Source of the DNA: Planctomycetota bacterium
Lineage (GTDB): Bacteria; Planctomycetota; Phycisphaerae; Phycisphaerales; UBA1924
Length of the DNA stretch: 36,103 nt
Assembly: GCA_022567535.1 (NCBI GenBank)
Contig: JADFGU010000001.1
Location: forward strand, 8,681 to 44,783
Direction of reading: 5' to 3'
Shown here one piece after another: positions 1 to 7,548 of the stretch. The notes under the pieces are model-generated. The model was not told the DNA's origin. It saw nothing but the letters and a program-made list of their open reading frames with translations, and did not search any database. Position 1 is the first letter of the stretch. Each line of letters begins with the position of its first letter. Both the position numbers and the translations under genes were made by a program.

Positions 1-1488
1 GGTGTTTCCAACGGCACGGTCGTCGCCACCGCTGCGTATCTCAAGTCGATCGACGGTCTGCTGGTCTGGGCTGCGGGAAACGATAGTCGAAACCTCACGT
101 TCGGCGATCGTGACGCGGACGATCTCATCGTTGTGGGTGCGACCGATTCGAGCGACCGGCTGGCGAGTTTTTCAGCCTTCGGTCCCTTTGTCGATCTCGT
201 GGCGCCGGGCGTGAACGTGTATACGCTCTCAAACAGTGGCAACGCCGGATACGCCGGGGCGAGTGGCACCAGCTTCGCGTGTCCGCTCACGGCCGGGCTC
301 ATTGCGCTGATCTGGTCGGCGGACCCCGGCCTGACGCCGGACGAAGTGGAGGCCATCCTGAAAGAGGGCGTGGACGATCTGGGCGTGCCGGGCGTTGACA
401 ACACGTTTGGGTACGGACGGATCAACTCGCTCGGTTCGGTGTCGCTCACCAACACCCCACTCAGTTTCGAGTACCCGCAGGGCATTCCCGACACCATCGA
501 CCCCCGTGGCGGGGCTCGCTTCCGCGTCCAGGTTCACCCATCGGAGATGGATCCACTGCCCGGCACAGGCCGACTGCACTACGACGACGGATCGGGCTAC
601 CAGGTGATCGATATGCTCGTCATCAGCCCGAATGTGTATGACGCTGTCTTTCCAGCATTCACCTGTGGCGTTGTCGTGGATTTCTATGTCAGCGCCGAGA
701 CGACAGGCGGTCAAGTCATCACCCATCCATTCAACGCTCCGGCCAGCCACCGTTCCGCGACCGCGATCGTGGGCATTATCTTGGTATTCGGTGATAATTT
801 CGAGCAGAACACGGGCTGGACGGCCGAGAACCTCGGAGCGACGACGGGCGACTGGCAGCGCGGCGTCCCCGTCAACGACCCGAACTGGGCGTACGATCCG
901 ATCAGCGATTCCGACGGCAGCGGCCAGTGCTATGTCACCCAGAATCAGTTTGGAAACACCGATGTTGACAACGGAGCCGTCCGTCTGACCTCGCCGACGC
1001 TTGACATGTCTACCCCTGGTTTTTCCGTCAGCTACGACTACTACCTCAGACTCACCAATCAGAATGGCGCCGATCGTCTCCTGGTGGAGATCAACAGCGA
1101 CAACGGCGCCGGTGCATGGACGCAGATCGCCCTGCACACCACGGACGGCGGATTGTCATGGCGTACCCACGTCATCACCGAGGAGGACATTATTGCTGTC
1201 GGTGTTCAGCCCAACGCGACCATGCGCATGCGATTCACCGCCAACGACAGCAACCCGCAGAGCATCAACGAGTCGGGCATCGACGCGTTCAAGATCTTCT
1301 TGCCTGATTGCGGCGCCTGCTACGCCGACTGCGATCAGTCCGGCGTGCTCGACATCTTCGACTTTCTCTGCTTCCAGAACAGCTTCGTACTCGGCGAGCC
1401 GTACGCCTGCGAGTGTGATCCCGACCCGGCCTGCGACATCTTCGACTTCCTCTGCTTCCAGACCGCCTTCATCGCCGGTTGCCCGTGA
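1..1488 (+). CDS. Subtilisin-like serine protease (S8), 5'-truncated, with C-terminal GC-type dockerin
   Basis: The reading frame is open from base 1, so the N-terminal part (signal peptide, catalytic Asp and His) lies outside the window. What remains shows the S8 oxyanion-hole Asn in WAAGND (codon 79-81) and the catalytic Ser in GTSFACP (codon 271-273), followed by the helix LTAGLIAL. After the protease end (about base 430) comes a linker and then, about 780-1310, a beta-rich region with the look of a MAM/jelly-roll domain (start ILVFGDNFE, several Asp/Asn-Gly turns). Bases 1318-1485 encode a 56-residue dockerin-like tag with eight Cys and two calcium-loop-like halves, ending Gly-Cys-Pro before TGA. 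Expected to be exported. An internal ATG at 133 is not a start, because the Asn motif lies upstream of it. Confidence 0.92.
   Translation, partial: GVSNGTVVATAAYLKSIDGLLVWAAGNDSRNLTFGDRDADDLIVVGATDSSDRLASFSAFGPFVDLVAPGVNVYTLSNSGNAGYAGASGTSFACPLTAGLIALIWSADPGLTPDEVEAILKEGVDDLGVPGVDNTFGYGRINSLGSVSLTNTPLSFEYPQGIPDTIDPRGGARFRVQVHPSEMDPLPGTGRLHYDDGSGYQVIDMLVISPNVYDAVFPAFTCGVVVDFYVSAETTGGQVITHPFNAPASHRSATAIVGIILVFGDNFEQNTGWTAENLGATTGDWQRGVPVNDPNWAYDPISDSDGSGQCYVTQNQFGNTDVDNGAVRLTSPTLDMSTPGFSVSYDYYLRLTNQNGADRLLVEINSDNGAGAWTQIALHTTDGGLSWRTHVITEEDIIAVGVQPNATMRMRFTANDSNPQSINESGIDAFKIFLPDCGACYADCDQSGVLDIFDFLCFQNSFVLGEPYACECDPDPACDIFDFLCFQTAFIAGCP
1318..1485 (+). repeat. GC-type dockerin tag, copy 1
   Basis: Coding module of 56 residues with Cys at tag positions 1, 5, 18, 31, 33, 39, 46 and 55. 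Two halves each fit the dockerin/EF-hand loop spacing (acidic or polar residues at loop positions 1, 3, 5, 9 and 12) followed by FDFLCFQ. Over 31 codons (1348-1440) it differs from copy 2 (3140-3232) at 5 of 93 bases, all synonymous. Confidence 0.85.
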
Positions 1489-1529
1489 GGTCGGAAGTGA
1501 TCCGGCGCGGGCGGACGCGGTGCGCTCCT

Positions 1530-1580
1530 GACGAGGTGGTTCCCTCGCCCGTCGCGGGGGAATGGGGCCGGGGGCCCGGC
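1530..1580 (+). repeat. Dispersed repeat module B, partial copy
   Basis: Starts GACGAGGTGGTTCCCTC and continues with a CCGTCGC / GGGGG pair of arms, matching the start of the better copies at 7205-7279 (plus strand) and 9268-9355 (minus strand). The second half of the module is missing or diverged. Confidence 0.55.
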
Positions 1581-1766
1581 ACTTCACATCGCGGCGCGCG
1601 GATCACCGTCCCGGATCGCACGGAAATCGGCCTTCCCGATGCGCCGGGGCTGATTGTGGGCGCCATGCCCTCAGAATCACTCGAATGATCGATCAGAACG
1701 ACTCACCCCGTTGCGGTCTTCGTAATCTGTGAATACTCCGGGTCCGCCGGGCGTTGATCCCTTCGG

Positions 1767-1785
1767 CAGAGCCCGCCGGGCTCTG
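1767..1785 (+). terminator. Perfect 8-bp hairpin upstream of the SBBP gene
   Basis: CAGAGCCC, a 3-base GCC loop, then GGGCTCTG. There is no T-run after it, so it is not a classical intrinsic terminator. It lies about 280 bases after the subtilase stop and 74 bases before the next start, so it could stabilise a 3' end or act as a leader structure. It shares the CAGAGCCC start with the hairpin repeats at 3304 and 7153. Confidence 0.4.
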
Positions 1786-1858
1786 GTGATCGGCATGCGC
1801 GAGCGGGAGCCGCAACTTTCGGCCGTGGCCCGCGAACACGATGTATGGAGGATCAAAG

Positions 1859-3280
1859 ATGACGCTGACGACTTTCCGTTCGCTGCTCTCTTTGAGAGCA
1901 CTTGCGCCGCTGGCACTGCTCGCATTGATGGCCGCACCCTTCCCCGCCCCATACTCCCTCGTTTCGGCCGCGCACGCCCAGAACCAGCTCTGGATCACGC
2001 AGTTCGGCACGCAACAAAGCGACGTCGCCCGGGCGCTTACCCCCGACGGGGCGGGGGGCGTGATGGTCGCGGGGTGGACAGATGGCATCTTGGGCGGACA
2101 AAGCGCGGGCGGCTTCGATACCTTCCTGGCGCGCCACGACAGCGCGGGCAACCAACTCTGGATCCGCCAGTTCGGCTTTGAATTTGATGACAGAGCCTTT
2201 GCACTTGCGCCCGCTAACGCGGGAGGCGTATTCATTGCAGGAATTACGCGCAGCCTGCCATTCAGACTGGGGGATGCGTTCGTGGCGCGCTACGACAGCG
2301 CGGGCAACCAGCTCTGGTTCCGGCATTTTGGCACAGGCTGCCTCGACTGGGCTACTGCCCTCGCGCCCGACGGTGCGGGGGGTGTGTTTGTTTTGGGAAC
2401 GACGTTTGGCAACCTGGGTGGGCCGAGTGCAGGCCGTACGGATGTCTTCCTGGCGCGCTACGACGGCGCAGGCAACCAGATCTGGATCCGTCAGTGGGGT
2501 GACTTCGGGTTCGACCGGGCGTGGGCCCTGGCACCCGACGGCGCAGGGGGCGTGATGGTGGCGGTAACAATTTCGGGATACGCGTTCGTGGGTCGCTACA
2601 GCGCTGCGGGCGATCGCCTCTGGAACCATCAATTCGACGAGGGCAGCTTCGTCTCGAGCCTTGCGCCCGACGGGGCCGGGGGTGTGATCCTCGCGGGTTG
2701 GACAGAGGCCGACTTCGGCGGGGTGCCCACGGTCAAGAGCGACGCAATCCTGGCGCGCCTCGACAGCGCGGGCAATCGGCTCTGGATCCGCAAGTTCGGC
2801 ACGAGCGCCAGCGACTCGGCTCGCGCCCTTGCCCCCGACGGGGCGGGCGGCGTGCTGGTCGCGGGAAGTACAGCCGGCAACCTGGGCGGTCCGCACGCGG
2901 GCGGGTGGGACGCCTTCCTGGCCCGCTACGACGGTGCGGGCGACCGGCTCTGGATCCGACAGTTCGGCACGAGCGAGGACGACGTCGCCAGCGCCCTCGC
3001 TCCCGACGGCCCGGGCGGCGTGATGGTCGCGGGGTGGACAGATGGCAGTCTGGGCGGGCCGAGCGCGGGCGGGTGGGATGCCTTCCTGGCCCGCTACGAG
3101 ATCGACTCCTGCTACCCCGACTGCGACTTCAATGGCGTCCTCGACATCTTCGACTTCCTCTGCTTCCAGAACAGCTTCGTGCTCGGAGAGCCCTACGCCT
3201 GCGAGTGCGATCCCGACCCGGCCTGCGACATCTTCGACTTCATCTGTTTCCAGAACGCGTTTGTTGGCGGGTGTCCGTAG
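1859..3280 (+). CDS. Secreted seven-repeat SBBP beta-propeller protein with GC-type dockerin
   Basis: The start is the ATG at 1859: GGAGG at 1847-1851 lies 7 bases before it and inside any longer reading from the ATG at 1841. The protein of 473 residues begins with a hydrophobic signal peptide ending near AHAQ. It then has seven repeats of roughly 45-55 residues (bases 1982 to about 3109), each opening with a version of NQLWIRQFGT, passing through ALAPDGAGGVMVAGWT and ending FLARYDSAG. This is the SBBP (seven-bladed beta-propeller) pattern, and the count of seven fits one closed propeller. Repeats 4 and 5 are the most diverged. The dockerin tag occupies 3110-3277. Exported; binding partner unknown. 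Confidence 0.88.
   Translation: MTLTTFRSLLSLRALAPLALLALMAAPFPAPYSLVSAAHAQNQLWITQFGTQQSDVARALTPDGAGGVMVAGWTDGILGGQSAGGFDTFLARHDSAGNQLWIRQFGFEFDDRAFALAPANAGGVFIAGITRSLPFRLGDAFVARYDSAGNQLWFRHFGTGCLDWATALAPDGAGGVFVLGTTFGNLGGPSAGRTDVFLARYDGAGNQIWIRQWGDFGFDRAWALAPDGAGGVMVAVTISGYAFVGRYSAAGDRLWNHQFDEGSFVSSLAPDGAGGVILAGWTEADFGGVPTVKSDAILARLDSAGNRLWIRKFGTSASDSARALAPDGAGGVLVAGSTAGNLGGPHAGGWDAFLARYDGAGDRLWIRQFGTSEDDVASALAPDGPGGVMVAGWTDGSLGGPSAGGWDAFLARYEIDSCYPDCDFNGVLDIFDFLCFQNSFVLGEPYACECDPDPACDIFDFICFQNAFVGGCP
3110..3277 (+). repeat. GC-type dockerin tag, copy 2
   Basis: Same 56-residue, eight-Cys module as copy 1, with FDFICFQ instead of FDFLCFQ in the second half and the ending VGGCP. The stop is TAG, whereas copy 1 ends with TGA, so the DNA similarity stops at the coding end. 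Confidence 0.85.
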
Positions 3281-3303
3281 GGAGAAGTGAAGAAGTGACA
3301 AAC

Positions 3304-3333
3304 AGAGCCCCCTGCGCGAGCAGGGGGTCCTCT
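3304..3333 (+). repeat. Hairpin repeat module A, copy 1 (terminator-like)
   Basis: CCCCCTGC (3308-3315), GCGA tetraloop (3316-3319), GCAGGGGG (3320-3327), plus an outer AGAG/CTCT pair across a 2-base bulge. It starts 23 bases after the SBBP gene stop. Near-identical DNA occurs after the dehydrogenase-like gene at 7153, including flanks (GTGAC before, TCCTC and GCC(C/T)GCCAT after). The GACGAA-rich tail (about 3357-3390) ends GACGAAGTGGC, which is also the start of module B. Confidence 0.7.
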
Positions 3334-3448
3334 TCGCCCGCCATCCGCTGGGAAAGACGAAGAGACGAAGCGACAGAGTGACGAAGTGGCGGATGGATGA
3401 AGCAGCCGATCACATCTGCACACACAATCGTGTCGAGCGGAGCAGTGC

Positions 3449-3928
3449 TCAGCGCCGACGCCGACCCATCGCGAGCAGCCCGAATCCCGCAAGGAGCCCG
3501 ACCGCACCCGGCGCGGGGATGACCTGCCCGCGGATCTCGCCGCCCGGGAACTGGGAGCTGTGGATGTTGACGTACCACAGCCCGGCGAGCAGGTCGGCCT
3601 GCTGGGTGGCGCTGAGAGGGCCGACGCTACCGATTTTCGGGCTACCCGGGGGCAAGCCAAACAGCACGCCAGCATTGATGCCGATGGGTGCCGGACCGTG
3701 GAAATGCGCGGCGACTTCAGGAGCCAGCAATCCGCTAAAGACGATGTTGAAATCCAGCATCCCGTTCGGTTGCAGCGTCACGATACCGGTGCCTAAACCT
3801 GGGGAGTTGGTCGGTGGCACCGGCTGCAATCCGTCGATGGGAAACGGCCCGATCGTTATCTGCGCGAGGGCGCTCGACGTGGCGAAACACATGAATGCGG
3901 CAATACCGATGGACTGTAAACGTCTCAT
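3449..3928 (-). CDS. Secreted CHRD-domain protein with PEP-CTERM-like tail
   Basis: The start is the ATG at 3928: AGGAGAGAAAATG with GGAGGA at 3940-3935, 6 bases upstream. The longer open frame upstream has no support. The 159-residue product has a signal peptide (MRRLQSIGIAAFMCF, cleavage near ALAQ). A CHRD (chordin-type) domain follows, shown by AAHFHGPAPIGINAGV and LWYVNIHSSQFPGGEIRGQV. The C-terminus PAPGAVGLLAGFGLLAMGRRRR has the PEP-CTERM layout: short PAP motif, hydrophobic helix, Arg cluster, which is an exosortase-type sorting signal. CHRD proteins are extracellular but have no settled biochemical role in bacteria. It is monocistronic and opposite in strand to its neighbours, with its own promoter. 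Confidence 0.88.
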   Translation of the reverse strand: MRRLQSIGIAAFMCFATSSALAQITIGPFPIDGLQPVPPTNSPGLGTGIVTLQPNGMLDFNIVFSGLLAPEVAAHFHGPAPIGINAGVLFGLPPGSPKIGSVGPLSATQQADLLAGLWYVNIHSSQFPGGEIRGQVIPAPGAVGLLAGFGLLAMGRRRR

Positions 3929-3974
3929 TTTCTCTCCTCCTGTTGGGCAACGCACAGGTCGCCGAATCGCGGGC

Positions 3975-4002
3975 AGTATACCACACACCGATCTCAATGC
4001 AA
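3975..4002 (-). promoter_or_regulatory. Extended -10 promoter for the CHRD gene
   Basis: On the minus strand, TGGTATACT gives -10 TATACT at 3980-3975 with an upstream TG (extended -10). TTGCAT at 4002-3997 is a weak -35 with a 16-base spacer. The -10 lies 47 bases upstream of the start codon. Confidence 0.6.
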
Positions 4003-4234
4003 CCCCTAACGAATCGCGTATGGGCGGTGTATCGGCCTGGTTGGGTTTGCCGCCGGCCCGACTCCGCCCAGCCTCATCGTAATCCCTCACAGCGCGTTCA
4101 ACCGCTCGCTGTTCGCCGTGTCGCTGCCCAGCGTCGGACAGTCACGCGATCCGGCCCAATATGCCGCGTGACACAACCTGAAGGCTGTCGTCCGTCGCCC
4201 GTTCGCTCGGCGTTCGCATTCTCAAAGGTTTTTC

Positions 4235-4262
4235 TGGACGATTCGGCAGTGTGCGGTACACT
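4235..4262 (+). promoter_or_regulatory. Candidate promoter for the propeller/dehydrogenase pair
   Basis: TGGACG (4235-4240, 4 of 6 to TTGACA), a 16-base spacer and TACACT (4257-4262). The start codon at 4332 is 69 bases after the -10. GGAGG at 4320-4324 is 7 bases before the ATG. Confidence 0.45.
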
Positions 4263-4331
4263 GTGGGCACGGGCGCGGCCGAGACGAATCCGGCCCGCCT
4301 CCAGCCCTGAGGCGAGCATGGAGGATCCAGA

Positions 4332-5717
4332 ATGCGACGGAACACTTCATTGGTTCGTGCCGGCTGCGCGCTGTTGGCCGCGGTCGCGGCCTGCGCCCCC
4401 GCCAACGGCCAGTGCACCCAGCGATGGTCGCCGGAGTTCGGACCGGCCGGCGCGCCGTTCACGGTCAATGCGATGGCGCAGTTTGATGACGGCACCGGCC
4501 CGGCCCTGTACGCCGGCGGAGGCGCACTCTCGCCGTTCGGGCCCGATCGCATCGGCAGATGGGACGGCGCCGCCTGGTCGGATGTCGCGGGAGGCATATC
4601 TCACATTGCCAACAGCTTCTGCGGCTGTGCCGCGCAGGTTTTCGCGATGACGGCGTTCGACGACGGTTCCGGGTCGGCCCTGTTCGTCGGGGGGAGCTTT
4701 CTCCAAGCCGGCGGCGTCAGCGCGGGTGGCATCGCGCGCTTCGACGGCGCGGGATGGTCCGCCGTCGGACCGCCGCTCACACTGCCCGGATGCGCCGACT
4801 GCCCACCCACCGCCTACGCATTCACCACGTTCGACGCGGGCACCGGCGAGCAGCTCTACGCCGGCGGATGGTTCACCGAGATCGGAGGCGCCGTCGTCAA
4901 CAACCTCGCCCACTGGAACGGCTCCGCATGGCAGCCGATCGGCGGCGTCACGCGCAACCGCTTCGGCGTCGAAGCCCAGGTGCGCGCACTCACAGCCTGG
5001 GATGACGGCCGTGTGAACGCGCTGTATGTCGGCGGCTCGTTCGATAACGCAGACTCAACACCAGCCGACAGCATCGCTCGCTGGGACGGCTCACTCTGGG
5101 CCCCGCTCGGCTCGGGCGTGGACGGCAATGTCGCCGCGATGGCGGTCTTCGACGACGGCTCGGGCGAGGCCCTGTTCGTCGCCGGGCAGTTCACCTCCGC
5201 GGGACGCCTCAGCGTCCGGAACATCGCCACCTGGGACGGCGGTGCATGGAACGATGTCGGCGGTGGCTTCAACGGTCGTGTCAATGCGCTGTCGGTGTTC
5301 GACGACGGCTCCGGACCCGCGCTCTACGCCGCAGGAGACTTCACACTCGCCGGCGGCGTCTCCGTCGGCAACATCGCCCGCTGGGACGGAGCCAACTGGG
5401 CGGACGTCTCGTTCGGTGTGGACGGCGAGGTCTTCGCGCTCGCCCCGGCCAACATCCGGGGGCCGGGGCTGTATGTCGGCGGGATCTTCACCGTCGCCGG
5501 CGGTCGCGATTCGCCCCGCATCGCCAAGTGGGCTGGGTGCGAGGTCTGCTACGCCGACTGCGACACCAACGGCGTGCTCGACATCTTCGACTTCCTCTGT
5601 TTCCAGAACAGCTTCGTGCTCGGCGAGCCCTACGCCTGCGACTGCGATCCCGACCCGGCCTGCGACATATTCGATTTTCTGTGCTTTCAGAACGCCTTTG
5701 TGGCCGGATGCCCGTAA
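4332..5717 (+). CDS. Secreted seven-blade beta-propeller protein with GC-type dockerin
   Basis: 461 residues with a signal peptide (positively charged start, then ALLAAVAACAPANGQ). The body is a series of blade-like repeats, each with a version of VFDDGSGxALYxGGxF, then AGGVSxxNIARWDG and W-x-x-VGGG. Counting the core (ALYAGG, ALFVGG, QLYAGG, ALYVGG, ALFVAG, ALYAAG, GLYVGG) gives seven. The fold is inferred from repeat number and spacing; I cannot name an enzyme and see no catalytic signature. An insertion with paired Cys (about 4780-4810) sits between blades 2 and 3. The dockerin tag is at 5547-5714, ending TAA. The next gene begins 54 bases downstream on the same strand and probably shares the transcript. 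Confidence 0.85.
   Translation: MRRNTSLVRAGCALLAAVAACAPANGQCTQRWSPEFGPAGAPFTVNAMAQFDDGTGPALYAGGGALSPFGPDRIGRWDGAAWSDVAGGISHIANSFCGCAAQVFAMTAFDDGSGSALFVGGSFLQAGGVSAGGIARFDGAGWSAVGPPLTLPGCADCPPTAYAFTTFDAGTGEQLYAGGWFTEIGGAVVNNLAHWNGSAWQPIGGVTRNRFGVEAQVRALTAWDDGRVNALYVGGSFDNADSTPADSIARWDGSLWAPLGSGVDGNVAAMAVFDDGSGEALFVAGQFTSAGRLSVRNIATWDGGAWNDVGGGFNGRVNALSVFDDGSGPALYAAGDFTLAGGVSVGNIARWDGANWADVSFGVDGEVFALAPANIRGPGLYVGGIFTVAGGRDSPRIAKWAGCEVCYADCDTNGVLDIFDFLCFQNSFVLGEPYACDCDPDPACDIFDFLCFQNAFVAGCP
5547..5714 (+). repeat. GC-type dockerin tag, copy 3
   Basis: Same eight-Cys 56-residue module, with ACDCDPDP in place of ACECDPDP at the start of the second loop. Long synonymous-identical DNA runs are shared with copies 1, 2 and 4. 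Confidence 0.85.
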
Positions 5718-5771
5718 GGAAACCAAGAGAAACCAACCAATTGAGGCAGCATCAAGAACCGGAGGAAGACC

Positions 5772-7118
5772 ATGAGATACACGACAGTCTGCATTGCACT
5801 GTGCTTCGTCGGCGCTGCGTGCCAGGCCCAGACGCCGATCACCACCGAGCGCGTCGCGTTCGGATTCGCCCGCCCCGTCTTCGCCACGCATGTGCCCGGC
5901 GACACCCATCGCCTGTTCATCGTCGAGCAGCACACCGGCCGCATCAAAATCCTCGACCTCGGCACCGGCGTGACGAACCCGACGCCGTTCCTTTCGATCT
6001 CCGGCTTGGCGCGTGGAAACGAGCAGGGCCTGCTCGGGCTCGCGTTTCACCCGGACTACGCCACCAACGGGTTCTTTTATGTCAACATCACCGTCTCGGG
6101 CGGGACCACGATTATTCGTCGTTACACCGTCTCCGCCGGCGATCCGGACATTGCCAACCCCGCGAGCGCGCAGACCGTGATCTCCTACGGACAGCCCTTC
6201 AGCAACCACAACGGCGGCTGGATCGGGTTTGGTCCGGATCAGTTTCTGTATATCGCTTCGGGCGACGGCGGGAGCGGCGGCGACCCGGGCAACCGGGCCC
6301 AGACCATTACCAACATGAAGTTGGGCAAACTCTTGCGGCTGGACGTCAACGTCCCGGGCGCCGGCTACAACATCCCGCCCACCAACCCGTTCGTCGGTAT
6401 CACCGGCGACGACGAGATCTGGGCCTACGGCCTGCGCAACCCCTGGCGCGCCAGCTTCGATCGCGTCACCGGAGACCTCTATATCGGCGATGTCGGACAG
6501 GGTTCCTGGGAAGAGATCGACTTCCAGCCCGCCACCAGCACCGGCGGTGAGAACTACGGCTGGCGATGCTACGAGGGAAACCAAGCCTTCAACCTCGGCG
6601 GGTGTCCACCAGCGAACACGCTCGTCTTCCCCATCCACGTATACAGCCTAGCGGGGCCACCCTGTGCCGTCACGGGCGGGTACGTCTACCGAGGGTGCGC
6701 CATCCCGGATCTTCAGGGCACCTACTTCTTCGCCGACTACTGCTCTGCCAGTATCTGGTCCTTCCGCTACGTCGCTGGTGTTGTCACCCAGTTCGCCGAC
6801 CGCACCGCCGAATTTATCCCCGCCGTCGGGTCGATCAACTTGATCGCCTCTTTCGGCGAGGACGCCAACGGCGAGCTGTACATCTGCGATCTCGGCGGCG
6901 AGATCTTCAAGATCATCCCCGACGGCGTCGCCCCCGTGCCGTGCGAGTGCTACCCGGACTGCGACGTAAACGGCGTCCTCGACATCTTCGACTTCCTGTG
7001 CTTCCAGAACAGCTTCGTGCTCGGCGAGCCGTACGCCTGCGAGTGCGACCCCGACCCGGTGTGCGACATATTCGATTTCCTGTGTTTCCAGAACGCCTTC
7101 GTCGCCGGGTGTCCTTAG
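5772..7118 (+). CDS. Secreted PQQ-type sugar (glucose/sorbosone) dehydrogenase-like protein with GC-type dockerin
   Basis: The start ATG has GGAGG 6 bases upstream (5761-5765). The product has 448 residues with a short signal peptide (IALCFVGAACQAQ). Glucose/sorbosone dehydrogenase hallmarks follow in order: GFARPVFATHVPGD, NEQGLLGLAFHPDY, the HNGG motif with candidate catalytic base His146, FGPDQFLYIASGDGG, LGKLLRLDVN, EIWAYGLRNPWRASFD, YIGDVGQGSWEEID, GGENYGW and GYVYRG. Members of the family are six-bladed propellers that oxidise sugars with bound PQQ and calcium in the periplasm or outside. Substrate is unknown here, and many planctomycete relatives are annotated only by fold. The dockerin tag is at 6948-7115. 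Confidence 0.9.
   Translation: MRYTTVCIALCFVGAACQAQTPITTERVAFGFARPVFATHVPGDTHRLFIVEQHTGRIKILDLGTGVTNPTPFLSISGLARGNEQGLLGLAFHPDYATNGFFYVNITVSGGTTIIRRYTVSAGDPDIANPASAQTVISYGQPFSNHNGGWIGFGPDQFLYIASGDGGSGGDPGNRAQTITNMKLGKLLRLDVNVPGAGYNIPPTNPFVGITGDDEIWAYGLRNPWRASFDRVTGDLYIGDVGQGSWEEIDFQPATSTGGENYGWRCYEGNQAFNLGGCPPANTLVFPIHVYSLAGPPCAVTGGYVYRGCAIPDLQGTYFFADYCSASIWSFRYVAGVVTQFADRTAEFIPAVGSINLIASFGEDANGELYICDLGGEIFKIIPDGVAPVPCECYPDCDVNGVLDIFDFLCFQNSFVLGEPYACECDPDPVCDIFDFLCFQNAFVAGCP
6948..7115 (+). repeat. GC-type dockerin tag, copy 4
   Basis: Same module with PVCDIFDF in place of PACDIFDF in the second half. Ends in Gly-Cys-Pro then TAG, and is followed within about 40 bases by hairpin module A, as after copy 2. 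Confidence 0.85.
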
Positions 7119-7152
7119 GGGGGAAGTGACACAGTGACGGAGTGACGAAAAC

Positions 7153-7182
7153 AGAGCCCCCTGCGCGAGCAGGGGGTCCTCT
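7153..7182 (+). repeat. Hairpin repeat module A, copy 2 (terminator-like)
   Basis: CCCCCTGC (7157-7164), GCGA loop, GCAGGGGG (7169-7176), identical in stem and loop to 3308-3327. It begins 35 bases after the dehydrogenase-like gene stop. Confidence 0.7.
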
Positions 7183-7204
7183 CCGCCTGCCATTCGCACG
7201 GAGC

Positions 7205-7279
7205 GACGAAGTGGCTCCCTCCCCCGTCGCCGACGGGGGAGGTGCCGAGTCCGCGAGGCGGAGGGGGTCTGCGCTCGAC
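7205..7279 (+). repeat. Dispersed repeat module B, plus-strand copy
   Basis: Runs from GACGAAGTGGCTCCCTC to GGGTCTGCGCTCGAC with a CCCCCGTCG/CGACGGGGG inverted repeat inside. The reverse complement of 9268-9355 matches it almost base for base, apart from an insertion of about 13 bases in the hairpin loop of the 9268 copy. Confidence 0.75.
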
Positions 7280-7360
7280 GAAGCGACGAAGGGGGGAGTC
7301 TGGGTAGGGGTCGGGAGGTGGACGAGCGAGACTGGGGAACGGGCTCCGAGCCAACCCAGC

Positions 7361-7423
7361 GAGGGAGGATGTGATGCCGATCCGCATACAATGCCGCGAT
7401 GAGCCGCGAAAGAGAGCGCAATC
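7361..7423 (+). repeat. Leader repeat, copy A (before the cyclase gene)
   Basis: Matches 8389-8451 at 53 of 63 positions by hand count (41 of 44 in the first part). Both copies contain a -10-like box (TACAAT here, TACGAT there), then GCCGCG, then ATGAGC. Here the triplet aligned with the GNAT start codon is ATC. Confidence 0.75.
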
Positions 7424-7446
7424 CACGGAGGATACAGAACTCGGCG

Positions 7447-7472
7447 CGCCTCTGGCAGATGATCCAGAGGCG
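7447..7472. promoter_or_regulatory. Perfect 9-bp inverted repeat, likely operator of the cyclase gene
   Basis: CGCCTCTGG (7447-7455), an 8-base spacer, CCAGAGGCG (7464-7472). It covers the -35 region and spacer of the promoter whose -10 is at 7476, the position expected for a dimeric repressor or a roadblock site. Confidence 0.6.
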
Positions 7473-7481
7473 TGTTATACT
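7452..7481 (+). promoter_or_regulatory. Promoter of the cyclase gene
   Basis: Extended -10 TGTTATACT with TATACT at 7476-7481. CTGGCA (7452-7457) is a 4-of-6 -35 at an 18-base spacer. The start codon is 67 bases downstream of the -10. Confidence 0.55.
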
Positions 7482-7548
7482 GACAGGAAACCAAAGTTCC
7501 GCATGTTATGCGGATCAAGCTGATTATTGTTCGGCTTAAGGACAGAAT

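Larger units (their letters stand above)
1489..1858. other. Intergenic region without a gene
   Basis: The stretch between the subtilase and the SBBP protein has no convincing coding potential. It holds a partial copy of dispersed repeat module B (1530-1580), a perfect hairpin (1767-1785), and the ribosome binding site of the next gene (GGAGG, 1847-1851). I saw no convincing sigma70-type promoter. Confidence 0.6.
3929..4331. other. Divergent intergenic region
   Basis: Between the CHRD gene (minus) and the propeller gene (plus). It contains one promoter for each side (about 3975-4002 and 4235-4262) and both ribosome binding sites. Open frames across it are shadows without start signals. No repeat was seen. 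Confidence 0.6.
7119..7548. other. Repeat-rich intergenic region before the cyclase gene
   Basis: In order: hairpin module A (7153), module B (7205-7279), leader repeat A (7361-7423), a 9-bp inverted repeat (7447-7472) with an extended -10 promoter, and the ribosome binding site. A 46-codon open frame (7399-7537 plus stop) begins 6 bases after a -10-like TACAAT and ends inside the cyclase ribosome binding site. It could be a leaderless leader peptide but may be chance. Confidence 0.6.

Noticed and set aside
229-1137. 302-codon minus-strand frame
   Set aside because: Antisense to the subtilase, whose catalytic motifs are unambiguous.
1841-1858. Earlier ATG start for the SBBP gene
   Set aside because: It would place the GGAGG ribosome binding site inside the coding region and put a charged residue ahead of the signal peptide; ATG 1859 fits better.
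5091-6638. 515-codon minus-strand frame across two genes
   Set aside because: It runs through both the propeller and the dehydrogenase-like genes and the gap between them, with no motif of its own.
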